From: Gentiana macrophylla
Taxonomy: Eukaryota > Streptophyta > Magnoliopsida > Gentianales > Gentianaceae
Length of the DNA stretch: 64,000 nt
Direction: 5' to 3'
NCBI GenBank assembly: GCA_026214975.1
Contig: CM047808.1
Span: 64,754,583-64,818,582, forward strand
Shown here piece after piece: positions 1 to 11,966 of the stretch. Each line of letters begins with the position of its first letter. The first letter of the stretch is position 1. Under the pieces are notes generated by a model. The model saw only the letters and a list, made by a program, of their open reading frames with translations. It did no database searches and was not told where the DNA came from. The translations under genes and the position numbers were made by a program.

Positions 1-547
1 ACTTGTGTTGCAGTGGTGGAGGATGAGATCAAGAGAAGACGAGTATGCCAGTAGTTGTGGGTCAGTTGGGAAGCAGAAGCATTCAGGATATAGGTCAGCA
101 AGAGCAAGTAAAGTTTGTTATACCGTTGGGTGCAAGATTTAGGCCAGTCGATGAGATCGTGAAGAAGCAAAACGAAGATGCGGTTGTTGACAGTTACAAG
201 CGAGTGGTCGAGATCAAGCCAGCCAATGGTCACGAGTTAGATGGAGACGGAAACTTTCAGCGCAAAAGATCGGCTTTGTGTTTCCGGTTGTGGAAGATTT
301 GAAAAGACAGTGGCGGATGAAGCCCACACGATAGCAATTGCAGTTCACCCCGGAGCAACCAGGATGTGTAGAGAGTTGAAACGGCACTGCCGGCCACCTT
401 CTGTGAAGATAGAGATAGAAGAGTTGCCTATAACACCAGTTAATACGTCAACATCCAGATGCCAGCTTCTTAGCTCTGTATGGAAGAAATCATAGAATGC
501 CATTTTTCTAGGATGAAGTGGAACAATGACAGATTACAAGACCAGAG

Positions 548-913
548 TTGTTACAACAATCCAACGAGAAGATTTTAGTGGACCGTCGCAACCTCGAAAG
601 GGCACGAGACAGGCATAAAAGTTGGGAATATGCAAGAAGAAGACTGTTAGAGTTTGAAGTTAGAGATAGAACGTGTCTAAAGGCGTCCACAACGAGAGGA
701 GCAAGATGGCTTGAGCAGACAGGCAAGATAAGCCATGGATATGAAGGCTCTTACACGATAGTAGCTAAATTAGGACCTTTAGCTTATCCGTTTGGAGTTC
801 CCAAGATCCCTTCACGGGTGTATGACGTTCTACATGTGACAATGAAATGGAGATGGTTAGCCAATGTTGATGTGAGTCAAGCTTTGACCTTGAGACGGTT
901 GAAGAGACCTTGA
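548..913 (+). pseudogene. Ty3/gypsy integrase C-terminal remnant (element A)
   Basis: A 121-codon open segment carries the diverged pattern of the integrase C-terminal domain: an ARDRHKSW block (compare AQDRQKSYAD at 62526 in element F), then a G-x-ISHGYEGSYTIV segment matching the LSPKYVGPYEVL block, then PSRVYDVLHVTMKWRW matching the DKVHNVFHVSQLRKY block. This domain normally follows the DDE core and helps target integration. No catalytic residues are present here. The divergence from element F is high, so A is an old copy or another gypsy lineage. There is no supported start codon. Confidence 0.6.
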
Positions 914-1108
914 CCTATGTGGAAGAATCGAGTGCAGATCATAGCAGAAGAAGAAGAAAGCTAAGAAGGGATACGTACAACTAGCCTGGGGTCGTTGAAG
1001 CAGTCACACCGAAAGTGGCAACATGAGTTATAGAAGACGAGGCGTTTGTGAAGTTTCAGAGTTCAAGTACCTCCCTGCTATGTTCGAGCCGAGGACGAAA
1101 CTTGTTTT

Positions 1109-1121
1109 AAGGGGGGAGGGA
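1109..1121 (+). other. Polypurine tract of element A
   Basis: The run AAGGGGGGAGGGA sits immediately before the LTR start TGTAACATCC. It is the usual plus-strand priming site for gypsy reverse transcription. The same layout, TTTTAAGGGGGGAAGGA followed by TGTAATATCC, occurs before the 3' LTR of element F at 63141. Confidence 0.85.
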
Positions 1122-3295
1122 TGTAACATCCCGAATTTTCAGAAAGGGTAAAATAGTAATTGGGTATGTGTACTATGACCTAATTATTATTTAACCTATT
1201 TATTTAAATAAAAGGATTTAAATAAAAAGAATTCATATTAATTGATTTTAATTAATGGGTATAAAAAATAAAATAACCCCTAATTCCTCATTTATGTTTC
1301 GCGGCATTTTCTTCTGAGTTAAGAATGGGGCGACGCACGGAAGGAAAATAAAATAATATTCGGACGCCGTTTTTCAAATTCAGGGTTTAATGGTTGATTT
1401 TCGGGGCAGACCATAGTAGAAGAAATTAATCACCGTGAGGAGACGATCGTTTCGATACCAACCATAGTATATTTTCCTTCATAGCCCTAATTATAGCTCC
1501 GTTCATAATCGTAGTGTAATAGTCAATTATCGTAGGTGATTCGTAGAAGATGTTAGAATTGAGGTTTGAAGCTTTTTACTATCCGTTTTGCTTTCGAATT
1601 CGCTTTCGCAATACCAAAGGTAAGGAGTGTTCTTTAACGGATTTTTGTGTTCAATCGTATTTAATTATGTCATTGTTGGTGTATTACTGTTGGTTCTTAT
1701 AATCTATCTCCTTCAAATATATGTATATATATACGCGTAATATGTTGTTCTTAAATGTACTATACAGCAAAAAATAAAATAAAAAGAAGAAGAAAGAAAT
1801 AAGATGATCCATTGATGTGGAAGTTGCAGGAAATAAAAAGAGTAAATAATGATAATAATAAAATATACACTAATATCTAGTTCGAAGGTTTTGTGAATAA
1901 AAAGAGATAAAAAGAAAAGAAAAGAAAAGGGATTGGAGCAGATGTATTTAAAAGTAAAAGAAAGTTATATATGTATTCTATTTTTGGGACGAAAAAAAAA
2001 GTTTATTAATATAATTAATTCATGCTCAAAAAAAAAGATTATTAATATAATTGATTCAATAGATATTATATATGGTAAGTAACTTTAATTTATTTTTATA
2101 CTAAGAGGTATGCACAATATAGTACTATATTATTCAATTGTTATAGTAAAAGTGCGGTATATCACAGTAAAAATGTATAATATTAATTTTATGTTTTTAT
2201 GTGTATTACGCGATACGATGTGAATTGTATGTTCCTGTGGAACATTATATGTTAACTGACAATGTCTAACATCGAATTCTGATAGCCTTAGTATCAAATC
2301 GCACCACAACTGAGACCCTCTACGGGGAGAAGGTGGGAGCACCGGAAGGCTTTGTGTAGGCCTTGTGAGACATTTACTTAGTACTCAATGATCTCTTTAC
2401 AACGTGCTAGGTAGTGTAATTAGTTGTCTAGGACTAGAAGTCCCTAAGGAGCCTTATACGTGAATGAATCTGGTGGTTAGTACTTAACTCGTAAATACAT
2501 ATGTGATGAGTCTAAAAGCTAAAACGTTGTAATTCTTGGTGAGGCACATTTATGATTCGCAGCATGGATCATTTCTCATACATAACGGACAATATTCGGG
2601 TTTTGGGAAATGTTCCACATGGAACCATCCGTGCCATATGAGGTGTTGAATATGTCCCGGTGCATACCCATCATTCGGGCATTGTGTCTTTGAATTACAA
2701 TGTAACATAGATAATTGCTCGTGATGGTGCTAGCAGAGGGGAGTGTATTTTAAAGCAATCTATGTGGTAGAGATTGCAGAACTTACTTGTTACGTATGAT
2801 ATGTTATATATTGTGTGTAACCGTTTCTTCTACCCCTTACTAAGTATGTATGTACTTACCCCCTCTTCTCTCTTGTACCCACCCCGAGAAGGTGGTATTT
2901 TTGTAGGTCGTTTTCGAGGCCACTGAGGAGTGACCCCGAGATGATGCAGATGAAGTTTACTATTCTTTATTTTTCCGTTGTAATTTGGTAAAGATTCTCT
3001 TAATCTCTGTAATGATAGAAATCAGTGAGTTGACTTTGTGGATACCAATATGTATGGGTTAATTGTATTTGATGGGTGTAGAAAAGCCTTTTGATGTTGT
3101 ACTAAATGCAGCCTGTGTTACCTTCGGTCGTTTAGTAGTGTTTTAATTACCCGAGTCAGTCGTTTTACCTTCCGCTTGTTCTCTGATGTTTGACGACGTA
3201 AGGCTTACGTATATAATTAGATTAAATTTTGATTATATGCGTGCCGGGCGTTCTTTTCCGGATAAGGACTCGGTATCCGGGACAGGGGCGTCACA
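1122..3295 (+). repeat. 3' LTR of Ty3/gypsy element A
   Basis: The segment begins TGTAACATCCCG directly after the polypurine tract and ends in GGGGCGTCACA, so it has TG...CA termini. At about 2.17 kb it is similar in size to the 2.03-kb LTR of element F, and both begin with TGTAAYATCCCG, as is common in plant chromovirus LTRs. The middle is AT-rich with short simple runs; a TATATATATACGCG string near 1726 could serve as a core promoter. The base pairs after the end (GTTCA, 3296-3300) are the expected copy of the target duplication, but the 5' LTR is outside the window, so this cannot be confirmed. Confidence 0.8.
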
Positions 3296-3877
3296 GTTCA
3301 TAACTATATAATATGAACTGGGCTCATCGATCAGTTTCTAGGATTAACAAATAAGGGAACTGTCTGTCTACTTCCCCTAGGAAGGAATGGATTCCATATC
3401 TGTGAAGTCACAGACTACTCTCTCATTCTAGAATAGACCCAACGAGAAGTGTTCAGATCACATTATCCAAGTGATCCTTAACTAACATATCAAACCCTAC
3501 TTTGAACCAAGCAGTAGACTGTGATCACATCAGGATTGAGATTAATCCATATATGATCATCTTGTGATTCGATAAGATTTCTCGATCACGGAATTATATC
3601 GAGAACTTAAATCAAATCGGTCCAGTCCTATATGATAGACATCATATGTAAATGCCCCACTACGTACCCTATACCGACGGTCCGGATAAGACGGTCACAC
3701 CGTTAAGTGTTCTGGGCGCATTATTGATATTTTAATCATGAGACCCATACTTTGATTAAATTCACTACGGACTAACTAGTTTTAAGCATATCATCACTAA
3801 CTCAATCTTCGTGTGTAGGCCATACACTGAGTTATGTGATTACATACCGATATACTCAGGGTTTTCAGCAGTGTATT
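3296..3877 (-). repeat. LTR-like unit, left inverted arm, host of elements A and B
   Basis: No coding capacity is seen. The segment about 3297-3670 is the reverse complement of about 17735-18090: both contain the ATATGGAATCCATTCC core and TTAACAAATAA, and the blocks follow in the same order once one arm is reversed. Read on the minus strand, the unit probably starts at TGTTAGGTCTAGTGCCCG (ending at 17727) on the far side of element B, runs through B's insertion point and continues to 3296, where element A cut it. It is therefore probably an LTR or solo LTR of an unidentified element. Confidence 0.55.
3873..3877. other. Target-site duplication of element B (left copy)
   Basis: GTATT precedes the LTR start TGTTGGTCCC; the identical GTATT follows the other LTR at 17643-17647. 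A perfect 5-bp duplication confirms the outer borders of B and shows insertion as a single event. Confidence 0.9.
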
Positions 3878-5586
3878 TGTTGGTCCCTTGAAAAGGCTTT
3901 GGTTAAGTTTAGAGGGGGGGTGAATAAACTTAACACTTAAAACTTTGGAGTTAACAAATTCACGCAACTTCAAAGACCTTTCGCGATACTTGATGAGTCT
4001 GCGATACCTCGATAACTTTCTTGATAAACGATGAGTCTACTGATAGTTATGTTTGCTGACTTTGTGCAGTGGAATTATATCAAAATTAAGCCTTAATACT
4101 TGTTGTTAAATATGATACTAAGTATTAGATACTCAGTAGTGTCTGTGTGTGATTTCAGTTGCTAGATTCAGTTGACTGATGAATGTAATGAACTAAGTGT
4201 AGAATGTAAATGCTGAAAGTATGTAGGCAAATTTTATAGTGGTTCCAGGTGGTGTAATCCTGTCAGTCCACTCTTCTCCTGTGACGTTGGAGGAAATTCA
4301 CTAGAGATCTTTGATGTTGCAGTTACAAAGATTCCTAAGTTGCTTGTCCTTCACCAATAACTATGGCTTCACAAACTGAAAACTGGGAACATGTAGAATT
4401 GCTGCTCCTGAGTCTTCCACTGGTCCTTGAAGGGTAGGATTACCTCTTCACCAGCTCCACCACAATCAACAGTCTTTCACACAACAGTGCTTCACTGTCC
4501 TCAGCAGATTCTTTATAAAATAAAGATTGAATCAAATAAATGATTCAGGTGCAGCAGCTTGATTAGGATGATATAATCAGCAGCTTGCAGTCTTCAAGTG
4601 TGTATACTTGATGTAGCTTGAATGCAAAATACACTTGAAGAATTTTTCTGGATCAGTAGCTTGAAGTTCAGTAAGTTCAGCAGGTTGTATTTCAGCTTAG
4701 AATTGCCTCTTTAAAGTTTTTCAAATTTCATCAATCATCCTCATGTTTCTGAGTTGAAAGTCCTCTATTTGTAGGTAGGAGTGCATGTGACTTGTATTTG
4801 AAATTCAAATGTTGCCGTTCCTGTTTTTGTCCCATCTGATTTTCCTTCTGTCACTATTCATAGGGTGACACATCGAAATTCCTTTTGACAAAGATCGATC
4901 ATCCACCCTTTGACTTATATCCAATGGTTAAAAATCAATCATCCCAACGTCTTTTTGATCTCAGCCTTTGATTTGTTTGATAAGTCAGAGGTAGTTGGCT
5001 GTCCTTGTCCATGTAATCTTCCAATATAATCTTGAATTAACTGAGGTATATCATCAGCAGGTTCATCAGTCTGTTGAGATACCAATCGATCTATTTGAAC
5101 AACAATTTCTTTGTGTATAAAATACAATGCAAAATGATTTCTTTTATCTAACTTTTATTTGTGAAGTTAGATTACACCTTTTAAATATAACCAAGTTCCA
5201 AACATCATCCAACTTATGGAACTTAGACCTTGTACACAAGGTATATGTAGTCGATTTAGGTCTTCACAGAGACTTGCCTAAATTACGAATCCATATCATT
5301 GACTTAAATTACTAAGTTTGATCCCTTAGCCTTCATGGCGAGTTTGAGCCCTCGACCTTTTCCGATCTTGATGAGTTCCCGACTAGTCTCTTGACCTATC
5401 TACCCTATCGATAATTGACCGATCTGGCGATATGAATCGGCTGACCTATTCTGATGCTTGTTTGATCAAACCTATTTATGAATCAAACTCTAATAAACCT
5501 ATACATTTGATCTAGACATCTTTTTTCCTTTGCACTATAACAAACTAAATGGCACTCATCATCAAAACATAGAAATAAGTCCAACA
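3878..5586 (-). repeat. 3' LTR of element B
   Basis: This 1,709-bp repeat pairs with 15937-17642 over its full length, starting TGTTGGTCCC and ending AAGTCCAACA on the plus strand. Differences from its partner cluster at CAG/CTG positions that appear as CG strings in one copy (see findings). The TATA-like site intact in the partner at 16826 reads CTATTTGTAG here. Short open frames inside it are not genes. Confidence 0.93.
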
Positions 5587-5587
5587 A

Positions 5588-5600
5588 TTTCCCCCTTTTT
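5588..5600 (-). other. Polypurine tract of element B
   Basis: On the minus strand the sequence AAAAAGGGGGAAA lies two bases before the 3' LTR, the expected position of the plus-strand primer. Element C has AAATTGGGGAAAT in the same place at about 29121-29133. Confidence 0.88.
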
Positions 5601-5769
5601 GGTGATGATGCCAATACCCTCACCTAACAGCAAAGCAAAAAGATATAAAACAAAAACAGAACAAATATGGTCATCTTTCATTATAATCATTTGTTCAAAG
5701 ATATTACAGTCTAGAATCAGCAAAAATATAATGCAGTTAAAGTATGCTGATCTACTGTCTTCTCTCCCT

Positions 5770-8700
5770 TTATTGTCTGGCTTTCTCTGCTTGTTCTTGG
5801 TATTCTCTGATTTCTTTCACCATATCTCTCATCCAATCATTTTCAATCAGAGAGAAGTCAATATGAGGATTTACATGTTTCCACCAATGCCATGCTTTAG
5901 GTAGAGTAAGGGATATTTGATTTAACCTGAAGCCTAACCTCATATACACTTCTTTAAATTCATTCACTGAGTCCTTTGCCTTTGTGGTAGGTATACATAT
6001 TCCACTTCTACCACCTCTGTGTTTGGCCCTCATGGATTTGATTCTTGCTTCCCAAAACTTTAGTCCCAGAAATAAGTTCAAACCTTCATGGAACCCCTTG
6101 TCATGATAGGGTCTATGTCTGTTATTGTACACCTTCTTGTATTGTTGGAGAAGCTCATCAGTGAGTGGCAGTCTGCCAGGTGCTGGTTGTCTGAAAGCAT
6201 TTGTATCAGCTTCCCATCTCTTCTTTGCAAAAACTCTGGCAGCTTCTTTTGCTTCTGCTGTTGCCTCTTCCCCCTTATTGACATCATCAACAAACCGGGA
6301 CAACGAGGCCATGCACACTCTCTTGTGTGATAACTAGGTTGCTCGAGTCCTTCTATGATTTGATCCTAGTATCAATTGTTGTGATCCTTCCTTGCCTTTG
6401 TTTGCTCCAGCAGGTTATCCTCTCAAGAAGTTTAGGATCTAGCACAAAGAGTTGTTGTGCGGCCAGACGAGGCTCAAGAGAGTCTAGGGGTTTGACAAAA
6501 GCTTATCAAGTTTCTGATGGATGGATAAGAATTGGTCTTTCCGAAACTTCTCTTTTAATGTATTTCCTTGCTTGATTCCCCTCACATCTAGCATCATATC
6601 ATTCACAGCATTCTGAGTAGATGTGAAATTTGAAGCAAGCTCAGACAAGAGATTGTCTGTTTTCATTCACCAGTTTCATCAGCTCTTCAAATCTTTGTTC
6701 CTGTCTATCAAGTTGAGTTCTTAACTGTTGCATGTCATTCCTGACAGTCCTCAACTCATTCAATACTGCTATTGGTACCTCACCAGTCATTCTTCCACCA
6801 GTAGCTCCATCAGCAGGCTCCTCAACATTGTACTGTGGCCTCTGATTGCTCACAACCATTGCCCAACTCCTATCTAATCCAGCAGGATTAGGTCCTTGAT
6901 ATTCTTCTAAGATAGGATCAATGGATGGTTCATCAAAAATAGGTACAAATGCCTGTGGGGGATCAACTTCAACATTTTCTTCTTCAGGCATTTGAAACTC
7001 CTCATCACTAAAGTCATTGTCCAGCAGCTGCTCATCCTCATTAACAAAGATCTGGCGACCATCTTTCCTTTAGTGGTCTTGTCTCAGATGAGCTCCACTC
7101 TGGCTGACCTCTTGAACAACAACAGGGGTTTCCTCCAAACCCAAATTAAGTTCCAACCTTTGTCCAGTCTTTGTTTGAGACTCAGGCACTGTACCTCTGT
7201 TCCAACTTTGTGTCCAGTCTTTGTTTGTAACTCAAAGAACTGTACCTCCTCTTCAACTCTCTGTGGATTGAATATGGCCTCATTATCCACTTGAAATCCT
7301 TCAGCATGACCAATCTTGGTTAGGATAATGGAAGTTTTAGTAAGAATGCCCTCAAAGTCAAATCCATCTTGATATTCAATAGATTCCTCAGAGCTGGCAC
7401 TAGGTTCACTGTGATCAGTAACCTTCTCTTCATCCAAATCCTCACTCTTTTCAGCTTCAGTTTGTGTAGTAGGCTCTACAACATGGAATGCAAAAGATTC
7501 AACAGCTAGCCTACCAGCACTTAAATTAACTTCTTCATTAATCAATGCCTCCAGATCATCCATGGTGAGATCATGTAGATCCTCATCCATTTCTCCAGTC
7601 TGCTGGCCCTCAGCAGAGTTACTAGTCTCAGTGGGTTCAGTTTCTATACCATCAATGGCTCCTTGACCAGTAGCTTCAATTGTTGTTTCTCTAGCCACTC
7701 CACTGGTCTCCCCAGGGAACATGGGGGTATCATCATCAGAATCTGATGAGTCACTGTCTGGTGTGTACTTTGGATCACTGAACATAATTGCTCCACTTTT
7801 CTTTCCTTCATCCAAAAGATCCATCAGCCTGGATTGCAGCATGCTAGTGTCTAACAAGTCCATCAGGCTGTCCACACCCAGCTGCTCAAATGCCCATTCT
7901 TCAAATCCACTCATTGGATCAGCAGCTGGTTTCTGTTTCTTGTAGAATCCAAACTTCCACTTAAAGTAGTTTTGCACCTTTTTGAAGTTAGGATCTACTT
8001 TGTCCTTCTTAGATGCCTTCTCATATGGCATAGATGGCTTTCTAGTGGCAGGTTCAGTAGCTTGCTGACCTCCAAAAGCTCCCACAAGTAAATTCATTGT
8101 TTCTTCAACAAATGTTTCAAAGTCAGTAGGTTGCTGAGATTGTAAATTTGTACCTACTACTTCCATCTGTACAACACTTGGTTCCCCCTGACTTACATGC
8201 TCATCAGCAGGGTTAGCAGCAGACTGCTCTTCCCCCGAGTTCTTGCAACACTTGCAGGGTCTTCAACCAATTCTTCAACTACCACAGCGAGTTCGAGTTC
8301 GGTGGTTTGTTGTGGTTCTTCAAGATATACTGGCGGGCTCAGAGTCGATGGCTGTTGTATATCTCCAATAGATTGCTCAACAACAACTTTGTGCGGCTTG
8401 ATGGATTTAACAACCTCTTCTGGTGAGGAGTCAGTAATTTCCACAGGCTTGATGATAGTCAAGGGCTCAGCCTCAATAGCCTCTTTTTCCTCTTCTACTG
8501 ATGCTTCTTCTTGGACTCTTTGTGCCTCCAAGTTTTTCAATTCTTTCCCCTTTCCATGTTTCTTTTTCTGGATAATCTCTTTTCTTCTCTTGGAAAGTGG
8601 TTCATCATCTTTTCAACCACGGTGAGACTTCCTCTTTCTACTAGCTTCCTTCATTTGTTCCTCGAATCTCAACAATGATTCTTCTTGCGAATAAAGCAGG

Positions 8701-9692
8701 TCAGGTCGTCGTACTTCCAGATTCATTTGACCCTCAAAGAGACTCAATAGTCTGTGCTGTTTGCTTCTTTGTCTTCTTAGGCTTTAAGATCTCAGTGATC
8801 TTCCGTGTATCTACAGCCTTTCTTTTCTCCGTGGTCTTCTTTGGTGCAGCAGATTTGGTAGATTTCTTCTTAGTTTACTGGACCTGCTCACCACCAACAT
8901 CACCATCACCTCCATTACTGTCATCATCAGCAGTAGGGTCAGCAACCTCTTCATCATCATCTAGACTAGGAATAGCATAATCAATTTCCTTTTTGTATCT
9001 AGACTGATTAATCTTCTCAGGTTCAATATCAGGAACCTCCAAGTGATTCAGCAGGGTTTGAACCATTAGTCCTAAGGGCAAGGCCTTGGATTTCCTTTTT
9101 CCCTCTTTTTCTTCCTTGGCTACCTTCTTCATGTAATGAATGAAGTAACCAGCTCAATCAAACTTCATGCTCCTGCAAATAATCATCATCAACTCTATCT
9201 TGGGTCCAGATAGAGTGTCCATACTTCCAACCAGTCCAAGTATGTTCTTTGCAATGAGTTTGCTCAGCAGACTGTATTCATTCCCAATATGTCTGCAATT
9301 GATCCCTGGAACAGATTTGGTGGCTTTATTTGTTTTGATTTGATCAACAAAGGCCATCTTGGATAGTCCCATTGCTTCAGGATTTACTGGACCATCCACT
9401 ACTTCTTCAAATCCAAACACTTCCCTCAGTAGACTAGGGGAAACTTCAATCTCTTCAGCATTCATAGTTGTCTTGAATGCTTCACTTCCTTCTTCTACAA
9501 CCATATTTTTCCAGAAATCAATAACATTTGTGTATGATATTGTTTCCAATCGATATTCATATGTTCTCCAAACACACAAAACCTCCTTATTCTTCGACCA
9601 ATATTAATGGCCAATTCAGTTTTGTTTGCATCAACAACAAAGCCTCTAACACTTTGGCTTGATTCAATCTGGACTTCAATCTTTCCGGCCAT
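5770..9692 (-). pseudogene. Long 3' ORF of element B (env position), unknown function
   Basis: About 1,300 codons begin at the minus-strand ATG at 9692 and end at the stop at 5770, interrupted by several frameshifts. I do not recognise a function. Visible blocks, in order: an N-terminal globular part with FWKNMV and SPSLLREVFGF; a lysine-rich segment with LGLMVQTLLNHLE and an acidic DDDEE run; a long Glu/Ser/Thr-rich low-complexity part; KVQNYFKWKFGFYK followed by GFEEWAF; a probable coiled coil with RTQLDRQEQRFEELM (6641-6991); and a C-terminal block with LFLGLKFWEARIKSM, an RG-rich patch and EIREYQEQ. Element C carries the same blocks in the same order. I see no signal peptide or clear membrane span, so 'envelope-like' describes position only. 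Confidence 0.72.
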
Positions 9693-10356
9693 TTTTATGA
9701 GAAGAATAAGATGAAGAAGATAGATTGTAAATCTGTGTTCACACAGTGTAAAAACGTAGTGATAAAGCAGATTTTGCAAGTAGAGAATATCTGCTGTGAG
9801 TAGGTCTGTATAAATAGACAGTGAGTAGTTGTAACTGTCAGTGCACGTACATTGATGCTTGACCACAATTAATCTGAGTAAATGCAGTCTTGACACGTGT
9901 TCCATAACTCCTCTATAGTGTTTTGTAACCGTTGGATCGTGTTAACTATGGTAATAATGGATAAAATAAATATCCCGACAAACTGCTTTTTGACTTTAAT
10001 AAAGTTTGACTGAATAACGTTCCATTCAGCAGGGTTGTCCTCGGCGAGGTTGGCTCGGCGATCTGGCGATGAAGGTACTTTCAATGACACTTCGCTAACA
10101 AAGTGACTCTGCTGATCCTTGATTTCTTCTTGTTTTGTTCAATTGATAATACAAGATGAAGTTTAATACCAATGACTGATCTGTCATGTGAGCTCACCCA
10201 ACATGACAAAGACCAATCCCCTTGGCAACCTCATTTGCTCAATTGTCCAAACATAAGTACATGGAATTGTTGATACCAATGACTAATCTGCTAAGTGAGC
10301 TCACCCAACATAGCAAAGACTAATCCCCTTGGTGAATTCCAGTACACTGCTGATTA
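9693..10356 (-). other. Spacer between pol and the 3' ORF of element B
   Basis: No domain is found. A 60-bp pattern beginning CCAATGACTGATCTGTCATGTGAG near 10172 recurs in similar form near 10270 (CCAATGACTAATCTGCTAAG) and, in element D, near 31518. The duplicated spacer segment is shared by B and D. It could contain a leader or splice acceptor for the 3' ORF, but none is proved. Confidence 0.5.
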
Positions 10357-10868
10357 TCAGTCAACTTTTATAATTCCAAGTTCAGTCCTTAATTTGGCAA
10401 ATCTTTCACTATCAAGTGGTTTAGTGAAAATATCAGCAAGTTGATTTTCAGTAGGGATATATAGGACCACCACATCTTTCTTCTCAACATGATCTCTTAT
10501 AAAATGATGTCTCACATCAATGTGCTTGGTTCTTGAGTGTAAAACAGGATTCTCTGTGATTGCAATTGCGCTTGTGTTGTCACACATGATTGGAATTTCC
10601 TTTCCTTCAATTCCATAATCCCTTAATTGTTGTCTTAGCCATAGTACTTGTGCACAAAGAAACTTCCAAAGACTATATATTCGACCTCGGCGGTGGAAGT
10701 TGACATTGAATTCTGTTTCTTGCTGAACCAGGAGACTAGTCTACTTCCCATTAACTGACAAGTTCCTGTAGTGCTTTTTCTATCAATCTTGCATCCAAAG
10801 ATAATCGAAATCTGAGTAGGATATAACTTTGAAGCTTCCATCCTTGGAATACCATATCCTACTCCCAA
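10357..10868 (-). pseudogene. Copia RNase H domain (element B)
   Basis: The end of pol. The minus-strand frames show FGCKIDRKSTTG (first catalytic Asp), STSTAEVEYI (Glu), MCDNTSAIAITENP (second Asp) and the final HSRTKHIDVRHHFIRD and QLADIFTKPL blocks typical of Ty1/copia RNase H. This enzyme degrades the RNA strand during reverse transcription. A frameshift between 10587 and 10635 breaks the domain in two. The stop at 10357 is followed by a spacer of about 660 bases before the extra 3' ORF. Confidence 0.88.
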
Positions 10869-10970
10869 AGTTTCTTTAAGATACTTGAGAACTCTCTTGA
10901 TTGCACCTAAATGACTTTCTTTAGGTTTAGATTGAAATCTTGCACAAACACCTACAAAAGAAAGGATATA

Positions 10971-11966
10971 TCAGTCTCTGGGCGATGCAAGAAGTGCATG
11001 CACAGATTGCCTATCATCCTTCGTATAAGGTCCGATCAACATCTTTGCCTTCTTTATCTTCATCCAATCGATATTTGTGCTCATTGGAGTTGATATTTTG
11101 GTGCTGTTTTCCATACCAAACTTCTTCAGCAACTCCTTGGTGTATTTGGTTTGATGAATGAAGATTCCATCTTTCATTTGTTTAACTTGCAATCCCAAAA
11201 AGTAGTTCATCTCTCCCATCATACTCATTTGGAATTTGCTCTTCATTAGATTTGCAAACTTTTCACAAAGTAGATCATTTTCAGAAACAAATATTATATC
11301 ATCCACATAAATCTGTACCGGCAGGGTGCTGTCCTTTTCATTGATTCTGAAAAGAGTTTTATCAATGGTGCCTTTAGTAAAACCATTGTCCACCAAAAAT
11401 TGAGATAAAGTCTCATACCAAGCTCTTAGTGCCTGTTTCAATCCATAAAGTGCTTTATTGAGTCTATACACTTTGTCTTCTTGATCTTTAACTTCAAATC
11501 CAGGAGGTTCCTGTACATACACTTCCTCCTCTAGAATGCCATTCAAGAATGCACTTTTGACATCCATTTGATATACCTTGAAGTTCTTATATGCAGCATG
11601 TGCCAAGAATAGTCTGATAGCTTCCAATCTTGCAACAGGTGCATAAGTTTCATCAAAATCTATTCCTTCTGCTTGAGAATAGCCTTTTGCAACTAGTCTG
11701 GCCTTGTTCCTTACAATGGTACCAGATTCATCAAGTTTATTTCTGTATACCCACTTAGTACCAATGATATTTGCATGACTTGGCCTTTCAACTAGTGTCC
11801 AAACTTGATTTCTTTCAAATTCATTCAATTCTTCTTGCATAGCAATTATCCAATCTGGATCTGAAATTGCTTCTTCAACAACTTTTGGTTCCATTTGAGA
11901 TAAAAAAACAAGTGAACATAGCTTCCAGTTGTCTTCTAGTCCTTCCACCTTGCTGTACATTCCCAA
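10971..11966 (-). pseudogene. Copia reverse transcriptase (element B)
   Basis: This is the best-preserved part of B, a 331-codon open segment. It opens with the [23 protein letters not shown] region, continues with the [19 protein letters not shown] block, then [19 protein letters not shown] (first catalytic Asp), [15 protein letters not shown], and the YVDDIIF motif with the two remaining catalytic aspartates. The block [10 protein letters not shown] follows. It copies the element RNA to cDNA in virus-like particles. The segment ends by frameshift at about 10971, just before RNase H. Residues needed for catalysis are intact here. Confidence 0.92.

Larger units (their letters stand above)
1..1121 (+). 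mobile_element. Ty3/gypsy element A, 3' end of internal region (decayed)
   Basis: This stretch lies directly upstream of a polypurine tract and an LTR start, so it is the end of a plus-strand Ty3/gypsy internal region whose 5' part is outside the window. The only recognisable protein segment is an integrase C-terminal remnant in 548-913. Bases 1-540 contain open frames but no motif I can assign. Bases 914-1108 hold a purine-rich tail with scattered stops, where a chromodomain would lie in related elements, and end in a GAGGACGAA string also present before the PPT of element F. Assignment to gypsy rests on this order, integrase tail, PPT, LTR beginning TGTAACATCC. Confidence 0.75.

Noticed and set aside
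45..495. Two overlapping open frames at the window start
   Set aside because: No motif, no conserved domain, and they sit upstream of a decayed integrase tail in a broken element; not enough to call genes.
2130..2342. Minus-strand 70-codon frame
   Set aside because: Lies inside the LTR of element A and has no recognisable motif.
8197..8980. Plus-strand frames rich in Ser (SSSTNSSTTTASSSS)
   Set aside because: Antisense shadow of the acidic, low-complexity part of the 3' ORF of B.
5770..9692. Calling the 3' ORF a retroviral-type envelope gene
   Set aside because: No signal peptide, membrane anchor or cleavage site could be seen in the frames; only the position is env-like.
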